This document shows, one piece after another, positions 56,800 to 64,000 of a stretch of DNA of 64,000 bases. The notes under the pieces were generated by a model. It had not been told where the DNA came from. It was given only the letters and a program-made list of their open reading frames with translations, and did no database searches. Numbering within the stretch: position 1 is the first letter of the stretch; the number at the start of each line of letters is the position of its first letter. The stretch comes from Citrobacter portucalensis. GTDB lineage: Bacteria; Pseudomonadota; Gammaproteobacteria; Enterobacterales; Enterobacteriaceae. The stretch covers positions 124,001 through 188,000 of the forward strand of contig NZ_MVFY01000009.1 in NCBI RefSeq assembly GCF_002042885.1, given 5' to 3'. A program made the position numbers and the translations under genes.

Positions 56800-59412
56800 T
56801 CAGGCTAACGCTTTGTCAATCTTCTCGAACAGATCGCCGGAGAGATTCTCCAGACCTTTCAGCTGTTCCAGCGCCGCACGCATTTTCGCCTGACGTTTTG
56901 CATCATAACGTTTTAAGCGAATCAGCGGCTCAATCAGACGTGACGCCACCTGCGGGTTACGACTATTAAGCTCAGTCAACATGTCGACCAGGAACTGATA
57001 TCCACTACCATCTTCCGCATGGAATGCCGCCGGGTTGCTACCCGCAAAGGCACCGATCAGCGAACGAATTCGGTTCGGGTTACTCATACTGAAAGAGCGA
57101 TGCTTCAGCAGGCCGCGTACCGTTTCCAGCACGTTTTTCGCCGGGCTGGTGGATTGCAGGATAAACCATTTGTCCATCACCAGACCGTCATGGTGCCACT
57201 TATCGTCATACTCCTGCATTAGCGCGTCGCGACAAGGCAGCTGCGCCGCCACTGCCGCGGATAGCGCCGCCAGCGCATCGGTCATATTGTTCGCTTCACG
57301 ATACTGCTTGCTTACCAGCGTGTCAGCCAGATGGGTTTCGCCAAAGGCCAGGAAACGCAGGCAGGCATTGCGCAGCGTACGCTTGCCAATATCGGCATGC
57401 TCAACGCGGTACTCATCAAGATGATTAGCGTTATAGATGGCGAGGAATTCATCTGCCAGCTCGGCCGCCAGCGTGCGGGTTAACGCTTCGCGTACTTCGG
57501 TTATCGCCACCGGATCGATGATGTCGAACAGTTCGGCTATTTCATTTACTGAAGGCAGCGTCAGGATCTCTGCCGCCAGCGCCGGATCGATTTTCTCATC
57601 CAGTAAAATTGCGCGGAATGCATCAGCCACGTGTACCGGCAGCGACAGCGGTTGTCCCTGCTGATGACGGGCAACGTTAAGCTTAATATAGGTCGCCAGC
57701 AGGCTTTGCGCCGCGTCCCAACGAGAGAAATCGTTACGCGCATGACGCATCAGGAAGGTCAGTTGCTGATCGCTCCATTTGTATTCCAGTTTTACCGGCG
57801 CGGAGAATTCGCACAGCAGCGCCGGAACCGGCTGGAAGTAGACGTTATCGAAGACAAACGTCTGCTCTGCCTGGGTGACGTTGAGTACAGAATTCACCGG
57901 GTGCCCGCCTTTTTGTAGCGGGATCACTTTCCCTTCGTTGTCATACAACTCGAGGGCGAAAGGAATATGCAGCGGCTGTTTTTCGGCCTGATCCGGCGTG
58001 GCCGGCGTGCGCTGGCTGATCGTCAGCGTGTACTGCTCAGTTGACGGATTGTAGTCATCACGCACGGTCAGAATCGGCGTACCGGACTGACTGTACCAGC
58101 GGCGGAAATGGGAGAGATCAACGTTAGAAGCATCTTCCATCGCCTGCACGAAATCATCACAGGTTGCAGCACTGCCGTCATGACGCTCAAAGTACAGTTG
58201 CATCCCTTTCTGGAAGTTAGCCTCACCGAGCAGGGTGTGGATCATACGGATGACTTCAGCGCCCTTTTCGTACACGGTCAGGGTATAGAAGTTGTTCATT
58301 TCGATGACCATATCCGGACGGATAGGATGCGCCATTGGGCTGGCATCCTCGGCAAACTGCAGGCCACGCATGGTACGCACATTGCTGATCCGGTTTACCG
58401 CACGTGAGCCGAGATCGGAACTGAACTCCTGATCGCGGAACACGGTTAACCCTTCTTTCAGGCTCAACTGGAACCAGTCGCGACAGGTCACGCGGTTGCC
58501 GGTCCAGTTGTGGAAATACTCATGACCGATGACGCGCTCAATATCGAGGTAGTCTTTGTCGGTGGCGGTATCGGTACGTGCCAGCACATATTTGGAGTTA
58601 AAGATGTTCAGACCTTTATTCTCCATCGCGCCCATGTTGAAGAAATCCACAGCGACAATCATATAGATGTCGAGGTCATACTCGAGGCCAAAGCGCTCTT
58701 CATCCCATTTCATGGAGTTTTTCAGCGAGGTCATCGCCCACGGAGCGCGGTCAAGGTTGCCGCGATCGACGTACAGTTCCAGCGCTACTTCACGCCCGGA
58801 ACGGGTAGTAAAGGTGTCGCGAAGAACGTCGAAATCGCCGGCTACCAGCGCAAACAGATAGCACGGTTTCGGGAACGGGTCCTGCCACTGTACCCAGTGA
58901 CGACCATTTTCCAGTTCCCCCTGCGCCACACGGTTGCCGTTAGAGAGCAGGAACGGATATTGGGTTTTATCGGCGATAATTTTGGTGGTAAAACGCGCCA
59001 GGACATCAGGCCTGTCGAGATACCAGGTAATATGACGGAAACCTTCCGCTTCACACTGGGTGCACAGCGCGTCGCCGGACTTGTACAGTCCTTCCAGCGC
59101 GGTATTGGCCGCTGGGCTAATTTCATTCACGATACGCAGCGTAAAACGTTCCGGCAGTTGACTAATGACCAGAGCGCCCTCTTCTTCTTTATACTCTGTC
59201 CACGGCTCGTCGTTCACGTGGATCGACACCAGAGTCAGATCTTCGCCATTCAGGCGCAGAGGCGCATCAGGCGCGCCATGACGGACAGCCTGGCTCACTG
59301 CGGTGACCACGGTTTTTTCAGCATCCAGGTCAAAGGTCAAGTCAATATCAGTAATCTGGTAATCCGGCGCACGATAGTCGTGACGGTATTTGGCTTGTGG
59401 CTGTTGTGTCAT
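56800..59412 (-). CDS. pepN: Aminopeptidase N PepN
   Basis: An 870-residue M1 zinc aminopeptidase, the same length as in E. coli, the major cytosolic aminopeptidase. The exopeptidase motif GAMEN is in FFNMGAMENKGLNIFNSKYVL. The zinc motif HEYFHNWTGNRVTCRDWFQLSLKEGLTVF supplies the two His and the downstream Glu. The catalytic tyrosine lies in FYTLTVYEKGAEVIRM. The C-terminal helical domain covers about residues 545-870. It diverges from pncB across 266 bases. Confidence 0.98.
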   Translation of the reverse strand: MTQQPQAKYRHDYRAPDYQITDIDLTFDLDAEKTVVTAVSQAVRHGAPDAPLRLNGEDLTLVSIHVNDEPWTEYKEEEGALVISQLPERFTLRIVNEISPAANTALEGLYKSGDALCTQCEAEGFRHITWYLDRPDVLARFTTKIIADKTQYPFLLSNGNRVAQGELENGRHWVQWQDPFPKPCYLFALVAGDFDVLRDTFTTRSGREVALELYVDRGNLDRAPWAMTSLKNSMKWDEERFGLEYDLDIYMIVAVDFFNMGAMENKGLNIFNSKYVLARTDTATDKDYLDIERVIGHEYFHNWTGNRVTCRDWFQLSLKEGLTVFRDQEFSSDLGSRAVNRISNVRTMRGLQFAEDASPMAHPIRPDMVIEMNNFYTLTVYEKGAEVIRMIHTLLGEANFQKGMQLYFERHDGSAATCDDFVQAMEDASNVDLSHFRRWYSQSGTPILTVRDDYNPSTEQYTLTISQRTPATPDQAEKQPLHIPFALELYDNEGKVIPLQKGGHPVNSVLNVTQAEQTFVFDNVYFQPVPALLCEFSAPVKLEYKWSDQQLTFLMRHARNDFSRWDAAQSLLATYIKLNVARHQQGQPLSLPVHVADAFRAILLDEKIDPALAAEILTLPSVNEIAELFDIIDPVAITEVREALTRTLAAELADEFLAIYNANHLDEYRVEHADIGKRTLRNACLRFLAFGETHLADTLVSKQYREANNMTDALAALSAAVAAQLPCRDALMQEYDDKWHHDGLVMDKWFILQSTSPAKNVLETVRGLLKHRSFSMSNPNRIRSLIGAFAGSNPAAFHAEDGSGYQFLVDMLTELNSRNPQVASRLIEPLIRLKRYDAKRQAKMRAALEQLKGLENLSGDLFEKIDKALA

Positions 59413-59631
59413 AAAAAAACCTTTAGCATCTTTAATAGAGTCTCGGCTTCAGTCTATTCCTGTTGCGTAAATCGCGCTACGCAGAATGTTCATCTTTTCA
59501 GGCACAAACACCCTTTTTGCTACATTTTTATAACACGCGGCACGAAATGCCCTCGACCAGAAAGACAGCTTATGGTGTGATCGGGGTTCAATAAATCGCT
59601 AAACAGGGTATACTCCAGCGGTTTTCTTAGT

Positions 59632-59649
59632 TGTTTATTGTACTAAACG
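59632..59649 (+). promoter_or_regulatory. NadR box of pncB
   Basis: TGTTTA-TTGTAC-TAAACG fits the NadR operator TGTTTA-N6-TAAACA with one mismatch, 30 bases before the pncB ATG. NadR represses pncB when NAD is ample. Confidence 0.85.
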
Positions 59650-59678
59650 CTCCCGTGAGAGGATGCTACTGCGCACCT

Positions 59679-60881
59679 ATGACACAATTCGCTTCTCCTG
59701 TTCTGCACTCGCTGCTGGATACAGACGCTTATAAGTTGCATATGCAGCAAGCCGTTTTTCACCACTACTATGATGTACAAGTAGCGGCTGAATTTCGTTG
59801 CCGTGGCGATGACCTGCTCGGTATTTATGCCGATTCTATTCGTGAGCAGGTGAATGCTATGCAGCACCTGCGACTGCAGGAGGATGAGTACCAGTGGCTC
59901 TCCGGCCTGCCTTTCTTTAAAGCTGATTACCTCACCTGGTTACGTGATTTCCGCTATAACCCGGAACAGGTTTGCGTCACCAATGATAACGGCAAGCTAA
60001 ACATCCGCTTAACCGGTCCGTGGCGTGAAGTGATCATGTGGGAAGTCCCGCTGTTAGCTGTGATTAGCGAACTGGTACACCGTTACCGTTCACCTGAATC
60101 AGGCGTCCCGCAGGCACTCGATGAGCTGGAAAGCAAACTAGTAGAATTCTCTGCTTTAACGAAAGATGTCGATATGTCCCGCTTCCATTTGATGGATTTC
60201 GGTACGCGTCGTCGTTTTTCGCGCGAAGTACAGCAGGCTATCGTTAAACGCCTGCAGCTAGAGCCCTGGTTTGTCGGCACCAGTAACTACGATCTGGCCC
60301 GCCGCCTGTCATTAACCCCAATGGGTACGCAGGCGCATGAGTGGTTCCAGGCTCATCAGCAAATCAGTCCAGAACTTGCCACCAGCCAGCGCGTAGCCCT
60401 GGCAGCCTGGTTAAATGAATACCCTGATCAACTCGGCATTGCATTGACCGATTGCATTACCATGGACGCATTTTTACGCGACTTTGGCGTTGAGTTTGCT
60501 ACCCGCTATCAGGGTCTACGCCATGACTCAGGCGATCCGGTGGAATGGGGTGAAAAAGCCATCGCCCATTATGAAAAACTGGGTATTGATCCGCTAAGCA
60601 AAACGCTGGTCTTCTCAGATAATCTCGATCTGAAAAAAGCGATTGAACTCTACCGCCACTTCTCTTCCCGTGTACAGTTGAGTTTTGGTATTGGGACACG
60701 GCTAACATGCGACATTCCGCAGGTTAAGCCACTCAATATTGTGATCAAGCTGGTGGAATGTAACGGCAAACCGGTGGCGAAGTTATCTGACAGCCCGGGT
60801 AAAACCATCTGCCACGATAAAGCATTTGTTCGTGCACTGCGCAAAGCCTTCGATCTCCCGCATATCAAAAAAGCCAGTTAA
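59679..60881 (+). CDS. pncB: Nicotinate phosphoribosyltransferase PncB
   Basis: A 400-residue enzyme making nicotinate mononucleotide from nicotinate and PRPP in NAD salvage. The start at 59679 ([16 protein letters not shown]) gives the E. coli length; the earlier in-frame ATG lies inside the NadR box. Conserved [59 protein letters not shown] and the phosphate site [11 protein letters not shown] are present. A terminator follows. Confidence 0.97.
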   Translation: MTQFASPVLHSLLDTDAYKLHMQQAVFHHYYDVQVAAEFRCRGDDLLGIYADSIREQVNAMQHLRLQEDEYQWLSGLPFFKADYLTWLRDFRYNPEQVCVTNDNGKLNIRLTGPWREVIMWEVPLLAVISELVHRYRSPESGVPQALDELESKLVEFSALTKDVDMSRFHLMDFGTRRRFSREVQQAIVKRLQLEPWFVGTSNYDLARRLSLTPMGTQAHEWFQAHQQISPELATSQRVALAAWLNEYPDQLGIALTDCITMDAFLRDFGVEFATRYQGLRHDSGDPVEWGEKAIAHYEKLGIDPLSKTLVFSDNLDLKKAIELYRHFSSRVQLSFGIGTRLTCDIPQVKPLNIVIKLVECNGKPVAKLSDSPGKTICHDKAFVRALRKAFDLPHIKKAS

Positions 60882-60889
60882 GCCTTCCA

Positions 60890-60913
60890 GGGAGCCATTT
60901 TGGCTCCCTTTTT
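60890..60913 (+). terminator. Terminator of pncB
   Basis: GGGAGCCA-TTT-TGGCTCCC, eight pairs, followed by five T. Confidence 0.92.
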
Positions 60914-61047
60914 CGCGTTTATTTCCGAAATCTTTCACTCCAGCTACGAATTCTGCTTGTCTGATTGCAGATGCCAGGTAACATAGGTATCCCCCCATTA
61001 CGGGTGGACATGTGTTTATATATCCGACTATTAACAGAGAGAATATT

Positions 61048-62448
61048 ATGAGCGTTGTGCCTGTAGCCGACGTACTCCAGGGCCGCGTAGCCGTTGACAG
61101 CGAAGTCACCGTGCGCGGATGGGTGCGTACCCGCCGAGATTCAAAAGCTGGCATCTCCTTCCTCGCCGTTTATGACGGTTCCTGCTTTGATCCTGTACAG
61201 GCCGTCATCAATAATTCTCTGCCCAATTACAATCAGGACGTACTGCGCCTGACGACGGGTTGTTCAGTTATCGTAACGGGTAAAGTCGTTGCATCTCCTG
61301 GACAAGGACAGAGCTTTGAAATTCAGGCCACTGAGGTTGAAGTAACGGGCTGGGTTGAAGATCCTGACACTTACCCAATGGCAGCTAAGCGTCACAGCAT
61401 TGAGTATCTGCGTGAAGTGGCGCACATGCGTCCGCGTACCAACATGATTGGTGCGGTAGCGCGTGTACGTCATACGCTGGCGCAAGCTCTGCATCGTTTC
61501 TTCCACGAGCAGGGTTTCTTTTGGGTATCGACTCCGTTGATCACCGCTTCCGATACGGAAGGTGCCGGTGAAATGTTCCGTGTTTCTACGCTGGATCTGG
61601 AAAACCTGCCGCGTAACGATCAGGGCAAAGTCGATTTCGACAAAGACTTCTTTGGTAAAGAAGCCTTCCTGACCGTTTCCGGTCAGCTGAACGGTGAAAC
61701 CTACGCCTGCGCCCTGTCTAAAATTTATACTTTTGGCCCGACATTCCGTGCAGAAAACTCTAACACCAGTCGTCACCTGGCAGAGTTCTGGATGCTGGAA
61801 CCAGAAGTGGCTTTTGCTGACCTGAATGATGTTGCAGGCCTGGCTGAAGCGATGCTGAAGTACGCGTTTAAAGCCGTACTGGCAGAGCGTGCGGATGATA
61901 TGAAATTCTTCGCTGAACGTGTCGATAAGGACGCGATTTCACGCCTGGAACGTTTCATTGACGCTGACTTCGCGCAGGTGGATTACACTGACGCGGTAAG
62001 CATTCTGGAAAAATGCGGTAAACAGTTCGAAAACCCGGTTTACTGGGGTGTGGATCTGTCTTCTGAGCATGAACGTTACCTTGCTGAAGAGCACTTTAAA
62101 GCGCCGGTGGTAGTGAAAAACTACCCGAAAGATATCAAAGCGTTTTATATGCGCCTTAACGAAGACGGTAAAACCGTTGCTGCAATGGACGTACTGGCCC
62201 CGGGAATCGGTGAAATCATCGGTGGTTCTCAGCGTGAAGAGCGCCTGGACGTGCTGGATGCCCGTATGCTGGAAATGGGTCTGAACAAAGAGGATTACTG
62301 GTGGTATCGCGACCTGCGTCGCTACGGTACCGTTCCGCATTCCGGCTTCGGATTGGGCTTCGAGCGTCTGATCGCTTACGTCACCGGCGTACAGAACGTC
62401 CGTGATGTTATTCCGTTCCCGCGTACTCCACGTAACGCCACCTTCTAA
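61048..62448 (+). CDS. asnS: Asparaginyl-tRNA synthetase AsnS
   Basis: A 466-residue class IIb synthetase, the same length as E. coli. The start at 61048 ([17 protein letters not shown]) has AGAGAGAAT upstream; 12 codons before it are in the leader. An N-terminal OB-fold anticodon-binding domain ([25 protein letters not shown]) precedes the catalytic core. Motif 2 is [25 protein letters not shown] and motif 3 is [15 protein letters not shown]. Essential housekeeping gene. Confidence 0.98.
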   Translation: MSVVPVADVLQGRVAVDSEVTVRGWVRTRRDSKAGISFLAVYDGSCFDPVQAVINNSLPNYNQDVLRLTTGCSVIVTGKVVASPGQGQSFEIQATEVEVTGWVEDPDTYPMAAKRHSIEYLREVAHMRPRTNMIGAVARVRHTLAQALHRFFHEQGFFWVSTPLITASDTEGAGEMFRVSTLDLENLPRNDQGKVDFDKDFFGKEAFLTVSGQLNGETYACALSKIYTFGPTFRAENSNTSRHLAEFWMLEPEVAFADLNDVAGLAEAMLKYAFKAVLAERADDMKFFAERVDKDAISRLERFIDADFAQVDYTDAVSILEKCGKQFENPVYWGVDLSSEHERYLAEEHFKAPVVVKNYPKDIKAFYMRLNEDGKTVAAMDVLAPGIGEIIGGSQREERLDVLDARMLEMGLNKEDYWWYRDLRRYGTVPHSGFGLGFERLIAYVTGVQNVRDVIPFPRTPRNATF

Positions 62449-62466
62449 ACGTGCGTTATTGTTTCA

Positions 62467-62491
62467 AAGGCCAGCATTGCTGGCCTTTTTT
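62467..62491 (+). terminator. Terminator of asnS
   Basis: AAGGCCAGC-ATT-GCTGGCCTT, nine pairs, then TTT and a T-rich tract. Confidence 0.92.
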
Positions 62492-62833
62492 ATACCCTTT
62501 TCGTGCTATCTGGATACCCATCTCACGTTAAACACAACCTTTCAATCCCCTCCACCTGTTACGTAATATTTCATCGCAATACATTTGCACAAAAAATAAT
62601 CAGCAATTTTATTGTGGATTAGCATTTTCTGATTAAATAGTACATTTTTTAACCTCTCGCACGGCATTCCAGACGTCCAAAAATCGTTACCTGTAAAATC
62701 CGAACTTTCCGGTATAACGGATAAAAAATGACCTTAGCAAAATTAAACATAAGAAAATCATATAAATAGAAATAAAAACGAGAATCTTAAGCGCAGGGGC
62801 ATTCGAAGTTTGACGCTGTTCACAAAGTTGCAC

Positions 62834-62878
62834 AAAAATAACATATTGTTACACATTTTTTCTTTTTGAAACTAAATC
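62834..62878 (+). promoter_or_regulatory. OmpR-binding region (F boxes) of ompF
   Basis: The stretch with ATAACATATTGTTACACATT and the following CTTTTTGAAACTAAATC matches the E. coli OmpR F1-F3 tandem sites in order and spacing as I recall them. Phospho-OmpR bound here activates ompF at low osmolarity. Confidence 0.75.
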
Positions 62879-63048
62879 TTTATATTTGTAGCACTTTGAC
62901 GGTAGCGAAACGGTAGTTTGAATGGAAAGATGCCTGTCAGACACATAAAGACACCAAACTCTCATCAATAGTTCCGTAAATTTTGATTGACGGAATTTAT
63001 TGGCGGCAGTGGCAGGTGTCATATAAAAACCGATGAGGGTAATAAATA

Positions 63049-64000
63049 ATGATGAAGCGCAATATTCTGGCAGTGGTTATCCCTGCTCTGCTGGTAGCCG
63101 GGGCAGCTAACGCTGCAGAAGTTTATAACAAAGATGGCAACAAGCTGGATGTATACGGTAAAACCGTAGGTCTGCACTATTTTTCTGATAACGCTGGCAA
63201 CGATGGCGATCAGACTTATGCCCGTCTTGGTTTCAAAGGGGAAACTCAGATTAATTCCGATCTGTCCGGTTACGGTCAGTGGGAATACAACTTTGCCGGT
63301 AATAACTCTGAAGGCGGCAGTGACGCTCAGAACGGCAACAAAACCCGTCTGGCATTTGCTGGTCTGAAATATGCCGATCTGGGCTCTTTCGACTACGGTC
63401 GTAACTACGGTATCGTTTACGATGCACTGGGTTACACCGATATGCTGCCAGAATTTGGTGGTGATACCGCATACAGCGACAACTTCTTCGTTGGCCGTGT
63501 GGGTGGTGTTGCAACCTACCGTAACTCTAACTTCTTCGGTCTGGTTGACGGCCTGAACTTCGGTATCCAGTATCTGGGTAAAAACGAGCGTGATGGCAAT
63601 ACCGGTCGTTCTAACGGTGACGGCGTTGGCGGTTCTGTAAGCTACGAAATGGATGGCTTCGGTATCGTCGGTGCATACGGCGCTGCTGACCGCACCAACG
63701 CGCAGGAAAACTCTTTCTACGGCAACGGCGGCAAAAAAGCTGAGCAGTGGGCAACTGGCGTTAAATACGATGCTAACAACATCTACCTGGCAGCGAACTA
63801 CGGTGAAACCCGTAACGCAACTCGCATCTCAGGTGCCGGAAACAGTGGCTTCGCCAACAAAACTGAAGATTTCTTTGTTGTCGCTCAGTACCAGTTCGAT
63901 TTCGGTCTGCGTCCATCCCTCTCCTACAACAAATCTAAAGCGAAAGACGTAGAAGGCGTGGGTAACGAAGATCTGGTTGACTACATTGAAGTAGGCGCTA
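63049..64000 (+). CDS. ompF: Outer-membrane porin OmpF (3' end off window)
   Basis: 317 codons of a trimeric general porin. Signal peptide [22 protein letters not shown], then [22 protein letters not shown]. The constriction-loop region has [25 protein letters not shown] with the porin PEFGG motif. Strands and turns follow E. coli OmpF ([58 protein letters not shown]). The external loops differ ([27 protein letters not shown]). About 40 C-terminal residues are off the edge. Identity as OmpF rests on the asnS neighbour and the loop 3 pattern; OmpC is less likely. Confidence 0.95.
   Translation, partial: MMKRNILAVVIPALLVAGAANAAEVYNKDGNKLDVYGKTVGLHYFSDNAGNDGDQTYARLGFKGETQINSDLSGYGQWEYNFAGNNSEGGSDAQNGNKTRLAFAGLKYADLGSFDYGRNYGIVYDALGYTDMLPEFGGDTAYSDNFFVGRVGGVATYRNSNFFGLVDGLNFGIQYLGKNERDGNTGRSNGDGVGGSVSYEMDGFGIVGAYGAADRTNAQENSFYGNGGKKAEQWATGVKYDANNIYLAANYGETRNATRISGAGNSGFANKTEDFFVVAQYQFDFGLRPSLSYNKSKAKDVEGVGNEDLVDYIEVGA

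Larger units (their letters stand above)
62449..63048 (+). other. asnS-ompF intergenic region with ompF control region
   Basis: 600 bases without a gene. At left is the asnS terminator. The middle (62510-62830) is very AT-rich, typical of curved, H-NS-bound DNA, with no frame of note. The right third holds the OmpR region and the ompF leader of about 110 bases, closely like E. coli (from memory). Confidence 0.75.

Noticed and set aside
58510-59580. 356-codon plus-strand frame opposite pepN
   Set aside because: Antisense shadow of pepN that runs past its start. No ribosome-binding site or protein family pattern.

Overview
The window is chromosomal DNA from an enteric bacterium (Enterobacteriaceae). 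Most of it follows the gene order of the Escherichia coli putA-to-ompF segment, written here in the reverse of the usual map direction. Three things point to Citrobacter or a very close relative rather than E. coli or Salmonella: a Salmonella-type scsABCD copper/thiol locus is present, the E. coli rut, tor and hya loci are absent from their usual places, and OmpF resembles the E. coli protein as I remember it more than the Salmonella one. This is an inference from layout and remembered protein sequences. I could not run a search.

Layout. 1-6.8 kb: the C-terminal 1063 residues of putA, an LprI-like periplasmic protein, a rutR regulator without the rut operon, a DMT permease, ymdF, and wrbA-yccJ. 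6.9-23.7 kb is the accessory-rich part: agp; a TauE-type permease with an ArsR-type regulator; scsABCD; a VOC protein; a DsbA paralogue with a CPSC active site; the cbpA-cbpM chaperone pair; a Crp-family regulator facing a nucleoside module (purine nucleoside phosphorylase, TsgA-like MFS permease, Tsx-like channel); a YcgJ-like exported protein; an AT-rich gtrABC O-antigen glucosylation cluster; and tRNA-Ser(UGA). 23.8-25.5 kb holds a solitary OppA-like binding protein where E. coli has hydrogenase-1 genes.

25.7-64 kb is conserved backbone: yccA, tusE, yccX, rlmI, hspQ, yccU, yccT, mgsA, helD, yccF-yccS, sxy, sulA, ompA, matP, ycbZ, fabA, rmf, pqiABC, uup, rlmKL, ycbX, zapC, pyrD, ssuEADCB, pepN, pncB, asnS, and ompF, which is cut by the right edge. 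Classical control sites can be read directly: a LexA box at sulA, FadR and FabR sites at fabA, a NadR box at pncB, a leader hairpin at pyrD, a sigma-32-like promoter at hspQ and the OmpR region at ompF.

How the genes work together. Three accessory themes stand out. The first is a periplasmic thiol-redox block (scsABCD plus the DsbA paralogue). The second is a purine-nucleoside uptake and phosphorolysis module. The third is a surface-modification cassette (gtrABC) next to a tRNA gene. No insertion sequence, CRISPR array, rRNA gene or intact prophage was seen. The most interesting candidates are the CPSC DsbA paralogue beside scs, the nucleoside module with inverted repeats in its promoter region, and the orphan rutR.
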